A stretch of DNA of 64,000 bases, from positions 1 to 64,000 of the forward strand of contig JAFTXX010000016.1 in NCBI GenBank assembly GCA_017461475.1. The letters are read 5' to 3'. This document shows positions 26,345 to 34,797 of this stretch, piece by piece. This stretch comes from Clostridia bacterium. GTDB taxonomy: Bacteria; Bacillota; Clostridia; Oscillospirales; CAG-272. How positions within the stretch are numbered: the stretch's first letter is position 1; each line of letters begins with the position of its first letter. The notes under the pieces are model-generated. The model was given only the letters and a program-made list of their open reading frames with translations. It was not told where the DNA came from and did not search any database. The translations under genes were made by a program, and so were the position numbers.

Positions 26345-26401
26345 AAAAGCAGCATTTCACTCGTGAAAAAAGGTATTCTCACAGAGTGTCGTGCTGCTTT
26401 T
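26345..26401 (-). terminator. Terminator, probably of the uronate operon
   Basis: AAAAGCAGCA (26345-26354) pairs with TGCTGCTTTT (26392-26401), with an inner ACTC/GAGT pairing. On the minus strand it runs into TTTTTTTATTG, about 160 bases after the eda stop. Confidence 0.6.
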
Positions 26402-26417
26402 ATATTTTGAAAAAACT

Positions 26418-26446
26418 CGCAAAGCCTTATGCCACAAGGGTTTGCG
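26418..26446. repeat. Hairpin of 11-bp arms with one mismatch
   Basis: CGCAAAGCCTT (26418-26428) and AAGGGTTTGCG (26436-26446) over seven bases. The text CCACAAGGG resembles the second diverged unit of the TGACAGT array (CCACAAGGGG at 25250), so it may be a related site. Confidence 0.4.
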
Positions 26447-26565
26447 GAGAAAAAGTAAAAGCCGATACGGATACCACAGAATAGTGTAGTTCTTGAAACA
26501 TTTGTTTTTCAAATGTCTACTCTAAGGGAATTATATCAAAGATTGAAGTGTATTGCTATACTATA

Positions 26566-27111
26566 CTATTTATTCTCCAAAGCTTCCTTGACAAAGAAAC
26601 TTCCGCCTATGGCTGACACTTTATCAAAAGCAAGAAACTCATCTATATTGCCCCTATCTACTCCGCCGGTAGGAATAAATTTTACCTGCGAAAAAGGTGC
26701 AGAAAGCGCTTTAAGCGCATTCAAACCACCGTATACGTTTGCCGGGAAGAACTTTACTGTGGTAATGCCAAGGTCAAGTGCCGCCATTATTTCAGTAGGT
26801 GTTACACATCCGGGATAATAAGGAATACTTTGCTCCCGACACACCGCTGCAACATCTTTTGAAAGGCCTGGGGAAACAATAAAGGTCGCTCCTGCCGCTA
26901 TTGCATCAATGCACTGCTCTTTGTTAATAACAGTACCTGCACCGATGCTCATATCAGGATACTTTTCACAAGCGAGCTTTATAGCGTCCTTTGCGCAAGC
27001 AGTGCGGAAGGTTATTTCAGCACAGTTAATACCATTAGCTTTGAGAGCCGGCAGAATTGTATCCACTTCAGAAAGCTCTTTTATCGCAACAACAGGAATA
27101 AATCTTTCCAT
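26566..27111 (-). CDS. eda: 2-dehydro-3-deoxy-phosphogluconate (KDPG) aldolase
   Basis: A 181-residue class I aldolase that splits KDPG into pyruvate and glyceraldehyde-3-phosphate and can also act on 4-hydroxy-2-oxoglutarate. Visible residues: catalytic Glu32 in CAEITFRT, Schiff-base Lys120 in TTVKFFPANVYGG, phosphate-binding IPTGGVDRGN and GGSFFVKE at the end. It is about 20 residues shorter than the usual ~205, missing part of the C-terminal helices, but the core is complete. Last gene of the leftward uronate operon, 11 bases after the propeller gene. KDG kinase, needed between UxaA and Eda, is not in the window. Confidence 0.93.
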   Translation of the reverse strand: MERFIPVVAIKELSEVDTILPALKANGINCAEITFRTACAKDAIKLACEKYPDMSIGAGTVINKEQCIDAIAAGATFIVSPGLSKDVAAVCREQSIPYYPGCVTPTEIMAALDLGITTVKFFPANVYGGLNALKALSAPFSQVKFIPTGGVDRGNIDEFLAFDKVSAIGGSFFVKEALENK

Positions 27112-27122
27112 AAAAATCTCCC

Positions 27123-28292
27123 CTAAAAGTTAAGTGCAGATGTATCAACAATTGCAACATCACGTCTGTCTCTGTGGGTTATATCAAACGAAATATACTT
27201 TCCGCCGGCGATAAAGCAAGCATGAAGGTCGCAGCGAATATCATCGAACTTTGGCTTTAAGTTTCTCGACTTAAAAAGAATCTCGGTTTTGCCTGTTTTA
27301 AGGCTGTATGCCCAGAGCTCCCTGTAGCCATCATGCGGATAGCCGTCGCCTATGATATAATTGCCGCAAGGCGAAAGGTTACAGTGAACATCTCTGTTTC
27401 CTGCCGGCTCAAAGAACGGAGACTTTATCTCCTTGGTTTCACCTGTCTCGCAGTTGATAATAAGAATACCGCGATGATCTTCTATCTGACAGAAAACCAT
27501 AATATTTTTATCGTCATTCCACCAATAATGCGAAACGAATGTGCTTTTCAGAAGAGTTGTAGTGTTACCGTTCAGATCCGAAACAACCATCGAGGTGCGC
27601 CAGTCACGATCACCTGCCTTCTTGAAATTGCGTACAAGCATTACAAAGCGGTCGGATGCTGGATTAAAGGTAACGTGATTAATCATTATTTTTGAGTTTT
27701 CGGGCAAATAGCTCACCGGCTCAAGGTCGGTATATGAAAGAAGAAGCTTTGATTTGCCGGTTTCCATATCAATGAGAAATGCGCCGTCATCCGCGGGAAC
27801 ATTTACATCAAAGTAAGGGTCTGGCGCACCCGAATATCCGTAACCGGGGCGAAAATCGAAAATGCGGCTGAAATTAAGTCCGATACCGTATTTTCCGTCC
27901 CATGAAATTGCCGCAGCAGCACGGTCGGTATACTTTTTTTCACCACTTACAAGATTGTGGGTAACAGTTGAAAAAGTATTGTCATCATTTCTCACATTGT
28001 AATACACAATGTCGGAACTTGGCGAATCATATCTGAGCATTGCTCCCTGCTGGAAGTTCCATGCGGTAGTTTCTGCAAACTTTACAAACTTACCGTCGAC
28101 AAGGTAACCGAGGTCTGCAACATCATCCGGCTCAGGAATACGATCAAGGAATTTTACTCTGTGGCAAAGGTGCTTTGTGCCGTCTGCCTTTGCAGGACAC
28201 ATATCATAGTAGCCGTAAAAATACTGATAGTCATCTCCATCCGGTGAAATTATTTTAGCATCTTTATAAAAATCACTGATAAAGCCTTCCAT
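27123..28292 (-). CDS. Beta-propeller protein, possibly related to oligogalacturonate lyase or TolB-type propellers
   Basis: A 389-residue protein without signal peptide. Repeating blades are visible (YFYGYYDMCPAKADGTKHLC, WNFQQGAMLRYDSPSSDIVYYN split over two strands, NHVTFNPASDRFVML, CNLSPCGNYIIGDGYP, CDLHACFIAGGKYISFD). Several His and Gln residues at blade starts resemble the metal site of PL22 oligogalacturonate lyases, but overall similarity to the classic enzyme (Ogl) looks low. Its place between eda and uxaC supports a role in breaking unsaturated uronate oligomers inside the cell. If not a lyase, it may be an uncharacterised uronate-linked propeller. Confidence 0.55.
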   Translation of the reverse strand: MEGFISDFYKDAKIISPDGDDYQYFYGYYDMCPAKADGTKHLCHRVKFLDRIPEPDDVADLGYLVDGKFVKFAETTAWNFQQGAMLRYDSPSSDIVYYNVRNDDNTFSTVTHNLVSGEKKYTDRAAAAISWDGKYGIGLNFSRIFDFRPGYGYSGAPDPYFDVNVPADDGAFLIDMETGKSKLLLSYTDLEPVSYLPENSKIMINHVTFNPASDRFVMLVRNFKKAGDRDWRTSMVVSDLNGNTTTLLKSTFVSHYWWNDDKNIMVFCQIEDHRGILIINCETGETKEIKSPFFEPAGNRDVHCNLSPCGNYIIGDGYPHDGYRELWAYSLKTGKTEILFKSRNLKPKFDDIRCDLHACFIAGGKYISFDITHRDRRDVAIVDTSALNF

Positions 28293-28303
28293 TGTTTTTC
28301 TCC

Positions 28304-29527
28304 TTAAAATTTAAAATAATTTTTTGCGTTTTCGTAGCAAATGCCCTTGACAATTGCTTCAAGCATTTTCATGTCGCATGGATATTCGCCCTCCTCAACC
28401 CAGCCGCCGATAAGGTTACAAAGTATTCTTCTGAAATACTCATGACGTGTATATGAAACGAAACTGCGTGAATCGGTGAGCATGCCGACAAATCTTGAAA
28501 GAAGTCCGAGGTTTGCAAGAGCTTTCATCTGGCTTTCCATTCCGTCACGCTGATCATTGAACCACCAGCCGCTGCCAAACTGAATTTTGCCGGCTGTCGG
28601 TCCCTTCTGGAAGTTGCCGAGCATAGTGCCAAGCACGTAGTTGTCCTTGGGATTTAATGTATAAAGTATAGTCTTAGGAAGTGCGTCCTTCATCTCAAGC
28701 GCATTGAGAATCTTTGAAATTCCCTTGGCAATCTGAAAATCGTTAACCGAGTCAAAGCCTGTATCGGGACCAAGCTTTTCGAACATTCTTGTATTATTGT
28801 TGCGCAAAGCGCCGATATGAAGCTGCATCACCCAGCCGCGCTTTGCATACTCCTTGCCGAGGAAAATGAGTTTTTCGATAATTTCGTCGCTCATTTCATC
28901 AACCGCATGGTCAGAAAGGCGGCATCCGTTTTCATGGAAATAATCCATTCTCTCGGTAATGTCAGGGCGAATGTCGCTGAGGTCAGGACGGAATGCAGGA
29001 ATTACCTTGACCTCGTAATCTCTCAAAGCCTTGTGATATTCAAGTGTGTCGTAAGGTGCATCTGTGGTGCAGATAACCTCTACATTTGACCTTTTGATAA
29101 GTCCTCTTACAGTGAAAGTGTCCTTGGCAAGGCATTCATTTACTCTGTCCCAGATGGATTTTGCAGTATCCTCCGAGAGAAGCTCATCAATACCGAAGTA
29201 TCTCTTGAGCTCAAGGTGAGTCCAGTGGTACATCGGGTTGCCTATCATCATCGGAACGGTTTTGGCAAATGCACACCATTTTTCAAAATCCTCTGCACTG
29301 CCTGTTATGTACTCCTCGTCAATGCCGTTTGAACGCATAAGACGCCACTTGTAATGGTCGCCGCCAAGGAAAAGCTCGTATGCGTTTTTGAATTTATAGT
29401 CCTCGGCTATCATTTTGGGTGAAATGTGACAATGATAGTCGATTATAGGCATGTCCTTTGCGAAAGAATGAAACAGCTTTTTAGCAGTTTCATTCTTCAG
29501 CATGAAATCATCGTGTATAAAACTCAT
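28304..29527 (-). CDS. uxaC: Uronate isomerase (glucuronate/galacturonate isomerase)
   Basis: A 407-residue amidohydrolase-superfamily enzyme that converts galacturonate to tagaturonate and glucuronate to fructuronate. Recognisable parts: FIHDDFMLKNETAKKLFHSF, IIDYHCHISPKMIAEDYKF with the metal-binding HxH, VICTTDAPYDTLEYH, WVMQLHIGALRNNNTRMF, GMLTDSRSFVSYTRHEYFRR. It is shorter than the common ~465-470 residues, mainly by compact loops; both ends look native. It starts four bases before the stop of uxaA (ATGA overlap), so the two are translationally coupled. Confidence 0.93.
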   Translation of the reverse strand: MSFIHDDFMLKNETAKKLFHSFAKDMPIIDYHCHISPKMIAEDYKFKNAYELFLGGDHYKWRLMRSNGIDEEYITGSAEDFEKWCAFAKTVPMMIGNPMYHWTHLELKRYFGIDELLSEDTAKSIWDRVNECLAKDTFTVRGLIKRSNVEVICTTDAPYDTLEYHKALRDYEVKVIPAFRPDLSDIRPDITERMDYFHENGCRLSDHAVDEMSDEIIEKLIFLGKEYAKRGWVMQLHIGALRNNNTRMFEKLGPDTGFDSVNDFQIAKGISKILNALEMKDALPKTILYTLNPKDNYVLGTMLGNFQKGPTAGKIQFGSGWWFNDQRDGMESQMKALANLGLLSRFVGMLTDSRSFVSYTRHEYFRRILCNLIGGWVEEGEYPCDMKMLEAIVKGICYENAKNYFKF

Positions 29528-30891
29528 AATGTAACGCCGTCCTTAAATATGGATATTTCTTCATATCCGTTTATTTCGTTTTTAGTCTTAGTTCCGTTTG
29601 CAACATCAACAACAAAGTCAATAAGTGCATCGGTTAAATCGATGTCGGATAACATACCGCTTGCATCAAAGTCAATCCAGTTTTTCTTCTTTTCTGCAAG
29701 TGCATGATTTGTTGCTATCTTTACCGTGGGTACTGCACTTCCTACAGGTGTTCCACGACCTGTGGTGAACAAAATAAGATGTACTCCTGCCGCCATAAGA
29801 TTTGTAACTGCAACAATGTCATTACCGGGGCCGTTCAGCAATGAAAGTCCCGGCTTTTTCACCGTGTCGCCATAGTCAAGAACATCTACAACTGTTGCAA
29901 GCCCTCCCTTTTGCACACATCCGAGAGACTTTTCTTCAAGCGTTGTAATTCCGCCATTTTTGTTTCCGGGAGACGGATTTTCATAGATAACCTGACCGTG
30001 TCTTGTATAGTAATCCTTAAAATCGTTAATAAGCTTTACGGTCTTATCAAACACTTCACGGCTCTCTGCACGTGCCATAAGAAGTTGCTCTGCACCAAAC
30101 ATTTCGGGAACCTCGGTAAGTACGCATGCACCACCGAAAGAGGTGAGTTTATCGCAAAATCTACCTATAAGCGGATTTGCGGTAATGCCCGAAAAGCCGT
30201 CACTTCCACCGCATTTGAGCCCGACTTTGAGTTTTGAAAGGGGTACGGGGGTACGGCTATATCTGTCTGCGTTTGCTCGCAACTCGTCGATAAGTTTTAT
30301 TCCCTCTTCGATTTCGTCGTCAAAGTCCTGTGCGTTTAAGAACTTTACTCTTTTTTCATCAAAAGTTCCGAGAACTTTTTTGAAAACTTCAATATTGTTA
30401 TTCTCGCAACCAAGGCCAAGCACAAGCACACCACCTGCATTGGGATGATTTACCATGCCGCGAAGGATAAGCTGTGTTACCTTTTGGTCATCGCCAAGCT
30501 GGGAACAACCAAACGGATGTGGAAAATACTTTGCACCTGTTCTCTTTGCAAGGATCTCGGCGGTTTTGTTAACACAACCGACTGTATTTACAATCCAGAT
30601 ATCATTTCTGATGCCGACATCTCCGTTATCACGGACATATCCCATAAAAGTGCGGGCTGTATTCGTGAGAAGATAGGGCTGACCGCCCGAAAAGGTGTAC
30701 TCCGTCTTGCCCGAAAGGTTAGTTTTGAGGTTATGCGTATGCACATGCTCGCCTTTTTTGATATCGGCTATGGCATGTCCTATCAGCATACCGTATTTGA
30801 TAATGTTTTCGCCACATGCAATATCTCGTACGGCATACTTATGCCCATCCGTGATATTGACTTCAACATTATCAAGCTTGTTAATCAACAT
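29524..30891 (-). CDS. uxaA: Altronate dehydratase
   Basis: A 455-residue iron-dependent dehydratase converting altronate to 2-keto-3-deoxygluconate. Residues 1-75 are the SAF domain (GHAIADIKKGEHVHTHNLKT); the rest is the GD_AH domain (GVLVLGLGCENNN, LKCGGSDGFSGITANPLIGR, ENPSPGNKNGGITTLEEKSL, FTTGRGTPVGSAVPTVKIAT). A little shorter than the ~495 of E. coli. Its ATG overlaps the end of uxaB by 11 bases and its end overlaps uxaC by 4, so this is a tight operon. Confidence 0.93.
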   Translation of the reverse strand: MLINKLDNVEVNITDGHKYAVRDIACGENIIKYGMLIGHAIADIKKGEHVHTHNLKTNLSGKTEYTFSGGQPYLLTNTARTFMGYVRDNGDVGIRNDIWIVNTVGCVNKTAEILAKRTGAKYFPHPFGCSQLGDDQKVTQLILRGMVNHPNAGGVLVLGLGCENNNIEVFKKVLGTFDEKRVKFLNAQDFDDEIEEGIKLIDELRANADRYSRTPVPLSKLKVGLKCGGSDGFSGITANPLIGRFCDKLTSFGGACVLTEVPEMFGAEQLLMARAESREVFDKTVKLINDFKDYYTRHGQVIYENPSPGNKNGGITTLEEKSLGCVQKGGLATVVDVLDYGDTVKKPGLSLLNGPGNDIVAVTNLMAAGVHLILFTTGRGTPVGSAVPTVKIATNHALAEKKKNWIDFDASGMLSDIDLTDALIDFVVDVANGTKTKNEINGYEEISIFKDGVTL

Positions 30892-32152
30892 ATTTCTTTA
30901 TCTCGCTTTCGAGGTGGGAAATATCCTCACCCCAAAGACTTTCATTTTTTAATATTTCTTGTACAGATGCGTTTTTCATAAACGAAGTAACCTCTGCATC
31001 ATCGTTTGTCATATCTGTTCTGTAAAACTCGATAAGCTTTGCAAAAGCAAAACAAAGTGTTGCGGGTGCTTTGCCAAAGCGGCGGATATACTCCAGAATT
31101 GACGGAAGCACTCTGACTTTGAACTTGCTGATAGAATTAAGCGCAATTGAGGAAAGATAGTGCTTGATATACGGATTTGCAAAACGTGTAAGCACGTCGT
31201 CTGCATATGCTTTAAGCTCATCCTTGGGCAAATCAAGCGTTGGAATAATTTCATCAAACACACATTTACGAATATGCTCGTTCATCTTAGGATTATCTAC
31301 ACAAGACTTAACCGTGTCAAAGCCCTCAAGCAATGCGTAAGGCACAAGCGAGGTGTGCGCGCCGTTCAAGATACGCACTTTTCTCGTGCGGTACATCTCA
31401 AGTTTGTCTGTAACGATAACGTTGAGTCCACACTTGTCAAAAGGAAGTTCTTTGAACAAATCACGGTAGCCGTCAATCACCCAGAGGTGGAAATACTCCG
31501 ATGTGTTAATCATTTTGTCCTCGTATCCGAGGTCAATCTTTTCATCCTTGGGATAGCCTGTATTTATGCGGTCTACAAGAGTGTTGCAGAAAATGTTATC
31601 TTTCTCTATCCATGCCTTGAAGCCGTCACCGAGATTCCACAAATCCGCATACTGTAAAATGCATTTTTTGAGTGTTTCTCCGTTTTTGTCGATAAGCTCA
31701 CAGGGCAAAAATACGAAACCCGAAAGTCCTTTTTCAAAACGCTTTACGAGAAGCTGTGTAAGCTTTGCAGGGAAAGTATTTGCAGGACGGTCGGTGAGTT
31801 TATCCGCATCCGAAAAACAAATGCCTGCCTCGGTGGTATTAGAAATGACAAAACGGAAGTCGGGATTTTCTGCAAGTGCAAGATATGCATCGAACTCGTC
31901 ATAGGGCTTTACACATCTTGAGATAACATCGTTTTTCTGCACCTCAACACCCTCAACACCTCGGCAAAGATGCGTATACACGCATCCTTGTGCAGTGAGC
32001 ATGTCGCACATACCGTCTTTGATAGGCTGTACTACTACAACGCTACCGTTGAAATCGGTGGTATCATTAACCTTTTGTAGCATCCAGTCCGCAAAGCCGC
32101 GTAAAAATCCACCCTCTCCGAACTGTATTACTTTTTCTACTCTGTTCTTCAT
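30881..32152 (-). CDS. uxaB: Tagaturonate reductase (altronate oxidoreductase)
   Basis: A 423-residue NAD-dependent polyol dehydrogenase of the mannitol dehydrogenase family that reduces tagaturonate to altronate. Visible: VIQFGEGGFLRGFADWMLQK, VISNTTEAGI in the cofactor domain, LPCELIDKNGETLKK, and KVRILNGAHTSLVPYALL in the catalytic domain. Start chosen at the ATG 32152, which shares its A with the stop of the GH2 gene (TAATG) and has GGAAG upstream; a TTG four codons earlier is less likely. It lies between the glucuronidase and altronate dehydratase genes. Confidence 0.92.
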   Translation of the reverse strand: MKNRVEKVIQFGEGGFLRGFADWMLQKVNDTTDFNGSVVVVQPIKDGMCDMLTAQGCVYTHLCRGVEGVEVQKNDVISRCVKPYDEFDAYLALAENPDFRFVISNTTEAGICFSDADKLTDRPANTFPAKLTQLLVKRFEKGLSGFVFLPCELIDKNGETLKKCILQYADLWNLGDGFKAWIEKDNIFCNTLVDRINTGYPKDEKIDLGYEDKMINTSEYFHLWVIDGYRDLFKELPFDKCGLNVIVTDKLEMYRTRKVRILNGAHTSLVPYALLEGFDTVKSCVDNPKMNEHIRKCVFDEIIPTLDLPKDELKAYADDVLTRFANPYIKHYLSSIALNSISKFKVRVLPSILEYIRRFGKAPATLCFAFAKLIEFYRTDMTNDDAEVTSFMKNASVQEILKNESLWGEDISHLESEIKKYVD

Positions 32153-33846
32153 TACTTCTTCCAAATGTTATATCTATCTTTTATAGCAAAATAAGCGCTC
32201 TTAGGTTTGCGATACTCGTTTAAAATGCCCTTGTTGTTATAGTGGCGTGCGCGGCTGAGACCAACCTCTTTTGCAGTGAGCATATCACAGAACTGCCATA
32301 CAAACATACCGCATACCATTTCGGATTTATGGAAGGCTTCAATGCAATAACTAAGCAGCTCTGCCTGATATTCCTCTGTCCATTTGAGATTGTCAAATGT
32401 GTGATTGCCATATATCGCCGCCGCACCGAACTCGCTCACAATAAGGGGCTTGTCCGCAAGTCCAAGCTCTTTTCTGCGTGCATCAAACTTTTCAAGGAAT
32501 ATATCCCATGTCTTTATAGTGCCCTCGTACCAGCCATAGTAATAGTTCACACTCATTACATCGCAGTATTCAAAGCATATGTCCGTAAAAGGACGGCAAG
32601 ATGCAAACGTTACAAGTCGGTTGCCGCCGTTTTGCTTCATCTCATTGTAATAAAGCTTTGTCATTTCAAGAGCACTTGAAGCGGAAGTGTCAATCTCGTT
32701 ATGGATTCCCCATATAACAATCGACGGATGATTGTAATATACCTCGGTCATCTCTTTAAGCATATCAAGTCCGCGGCTGAGAACAAGAGGTCTTGCAAGG
32801 TCATCAGCTGTATATCCGCCACCCCATATCGGTATTTCGCTCCAGAACATGAGGCCGCTTTCGTCAAGCAAGTCGACAAATGCACGGGACTGTGGATAGT
32901 GCGAACCACGCACAGCATTTGCACCCATATCCTTAAATATTTCAACATCCCTGCGGCTTATCTGTGCAGGTACTGCAAAGCCCCAATCGGGATGGTCCTC
33001 ATGGCGATTTGCACCCCTGAACTCGATTTCTTTATTATTGAGATAAACCTTGCCATTTTTAACTTCGATATATCTGAAGCCTATTCTGTCAATGAAATCA
33101 TCGGCAGCAGTTCTAACGGTGAGTTTATACAAATTCGGCTTATCAATATCCCAAAGTGCAATGTCATCAAGTGTTATGCTATCGGTTACAGCTTCACTTA
33201 CACCCTTGCAAACATTGATGTTCTTTGCAATAACTGTATTATCGCCAACTGAAATATCAAGCGATGTTTCTGCATCTTCTTTACTGTACAGTTTAAGTTT
33301 AAAAGAAACTTCGACAGAGGAGAGAGCATCGTTTAATGTATACTCTGCGTGGCAACGAAGCACACACACGCCCGAAAGTTCCTCAAAAGATACGCTTCTT
33401 ATAATTCCGCCGTGGTGATACCAGTCAACCTTGGGGTGTGGAATAGAATCGAGGTCGGAGGAATTGTCAACTCGCAAAATGAGAGTGTGTTCTCCGGCGG
33501 ATACATTCTCGGCAATAAAGTCAAATTCGCAAAAGCCGCCGTAATGCTCGCCGAGATATTCACCGTCGAGCCATACCTTTGCCTCGGTCATTACCGCACC
33601 GAAGCAAAAACGGAGCGTACCGCCGTTTGTATTGAATTTCCGCCCGAACCATGTAATTCCCTCATATGTAAGAAGACCGAAGTCACGGCCGATAACCGAG
33701 GGAACGATTATATTTTTAGCATGGGAGGGAAGCCCTTTCATATATCCGAGCGTTTCCCCATCTTTCTTCTCATCTGTGCAGAGCTGCCATGTTCCGTCAA
33801 GAGAAAAGACTTTTCTTAAAATATGGTCATCAAAAATACGATTCAT
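32152..33846 (-). CDS. GH2 beta-glucuronidase-like glycosidase
   Basis: A 564-residue cytoplasmic GH2 enzyme. Start at 33846 has GGAG six bases upstream; the frame extends to 34023 but that stretch has no ribosome site and would overlap the divergent regulator. Sugar-binding domain 1-170 (FSLDGTWQL, WLDGEYLGEHYGGF, PKVDWYHHGGIIRSVSF), Ig-like 170-270, TIM barrel after FRGANRHEDHPDWGF. Acid/base Glu in WGIHNEID and nucleophile Glu in IVSEFGAAA. Overall pattern fits beta-glucuronidases, which suits an operon for uronate breakdown. First gene of the leftward uronate operon; an AraC-type half-site lies 18 bases upstream of its start. Confidence 0.85.
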   Translation of the reverse strand: MNRIFDDHILRKVFSLDGTWQLCTDEKKDGETLGYMKGLPSHAKNIIVPSVIGRDFGLLTYEGITWFGRKFNTNGGTLRFCFGAVMTEAKVWLDGEYLGEHYGGFCEFDFIAENVSAGEHTLILRVDNSSDLDSIPHPKVDWYHHGGIIRSVSFEELSGVCVLRCHAEYTLNDALSSVEVSFKLKLYSKEDAETSLDISVGDNTVIAKNINVCKGVSEAVTDSITLDDIALWDIDKPNLYKLTVRTAADDFIDRIGFRYIEVKNGKVYLNNKEIEFRGANRHEDHPDWGFAVPAQISRRDVEIFKDMGANAVRGSHYPQSRAFVDLLDESGLMFWSEIPIWGGGYTADDLARPLVLSRGLDMLKEMTEVYYNHPSIVIWGIHNEIDTSASSALEMTKLYYNEMKQNGGNRLVTFASCRPFTDICFEYCDVMSVNYYYGWYEGTIKTWDIFLEKFDARRKELGLADKPLIVSEFGAAAIYGNHTFDNLKWTEEYQAELLSYCIEAFHKSEMVCGMFVWQFCDMLTAKEVGLSRARHYNNKGILNEYRKPKSAYFAIKDRYNIWKK

Positions 33847-33863
33847 AAAAATCTCCTTTGTAA

Positions 33864-33880
33864 TGTACAAATCGTTCAAT
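33864..33880. promoter_or_regulatory. Operator half-site of the ATCGTTCAA regulon
   Basis: TGTACAAATCGTTCAAT matches the TTTACATATCGTTCAA sites at 36921 and 43025. It sits between the GH2 start and the divergent AraC gene. Confidence 0.6.
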
Positions 33881-33917
33881 CGCTTGCTGAAAATTTTTGG
33901 AATTTCGCTAAAAATAC

Positions 33918-33946
33918 TTGAAAAATATGCAAATCGGTTATAGAAT
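33918..33946 (+). promoter_or_regulatory. Promoter of the AraC gene at 33968
   Basis: TTGAAA (33918-33923), 17 bases, TAGAAT (33941-33946), 22 bases before the ATG, with a GAGG ribosome site between. Confidence 0.55.
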
Positions 33947-33967
33947 GAAATTAAGCGAGGTGAGAAA

Positions 33968-34783
33968 ATGAGATATCGGATAGATAACATAGAGTACGGA
34001 AAAACCTGGGACAATATAACCATTGATACATATAGCGGCTTTGGTCCGAGAATGAATGACTATCATATGCACACATACTATGAAATCAGTCTTATTACCG
34101 AAGGTGATGTTACCGTTTTTCTTTCAGATGTCTCGGATAGCGGAAGGCACTGTAGAATTGTTTTGCTGCGTCCGTACACACCGCATTTCATTATGTCTGA
34201 TCCCGACATATACTATTCCCGCACAAATCTGCTTTTCACCAATGAATTTATAGCCGATTATGTGCCGGAATGGAGTGGTCTCTCCGAGCTTTTCGGTGCA
34301 AACGGAAGTATAATTTCACTGAGTGATGACGAATGTAAAAATCTTTTTGAGATAATGCAAAAGCTGAAAGATGAATCCAACATATTTCGCAAAAAGCTGA
34401 TTCTGTTATACTTCCTGTCAAATTTAAATGATATACCGAGCGATAGTTACACCAGTACCAGCACCCCCGAATTTATAGCAGATGCAGTAAGCTATCTTAC
34501 CGAGCATTATTCGGAAAAAATAACTGCACATGAACTTGCTGAAATAATCGGAATAGGGCGCACAACGCTTATGACTGAATTTAAAAAGTATATTGGCACT
34601 ACCATGAACGAATATCTCACGCAGTGCAGACTCAAAAACGCCATAAAGTTGATGCGCGACGGCGCAACAATCGGGGAAACTGCCGAAAGATGCGGCTATG
34701 CCGATGGCTGCTGCCTTATTCGAGTTTTCAAGAAAAGATTTAATGTTACACCAATGGAATATATCGGTAAAAAGCATCGTTAA
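33968..34783 (+). CDS. AraC-family regulator of the uronate/surface-glycan regulon
   Basis: A 271-residue regulator. The N-terminal domain is a cupin with YHMHTYYEISLITEGDVTVF and the metal-type His pair, followed by RPYTPHFIMSDPDIYYSRTN. Residues about 170-268 form the paired HTH: ITAHELAEIIGIGRTTLMTE and GETAERCGYADGCCLIRVFK, then FNVTPMEYI. It lies divergent to the uronate operon. The shared ATCGTTCAA half-sites before this operon and before two further divergent pairs (to 43.2 kb) make it the natural candidate to bind them. Its stop codon lies inside the terminator hairpin. Confidence 0.88.
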   Translation: MRYRIDNIEYGKTWDNITIDTYSGFGPRMNDYHMHTYYEISLITEGDVTVFLSDVSDSGRHCRIVLLRPYTPHFIMSDPDIYYSRTNLLFTNEFIADYVPEWSGLSELFGANGSIISLSDDECKNLFEIMQKLKDESNIFRKKLILLYFLSNLNDIPSDSYTSTSTPEFIADAVSYLTEHYSEKITAHELAEIIGIGRTTLMTEFKKYIGTTMNEYLTQCRLKNAIKLMRDGATIGETAERCGYADGCCLIRVFKKRFNVTPMEYIGKKHR

Positions 34784-34797
34784 ACGATGCTTTTTTT
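34771..34797. terminator. Bidirectional terminator between convergent genes
   Basis: AAAGCATCGT-TAA-ACGATGCTTT followed by T; the loop holds the AraC stop codon and the far side abuts the stop of the 34796 gene. Confidence 0.75.

Noticed and set aside
33849..34023. 59-residue N-terminal extension of the uronate-operon GH2 enzyme
   Set aside because: It covers the operator, the divergent promoter and the start of the AraC gene and lacks a ribosome site; the ATG at 33846 has a good one.
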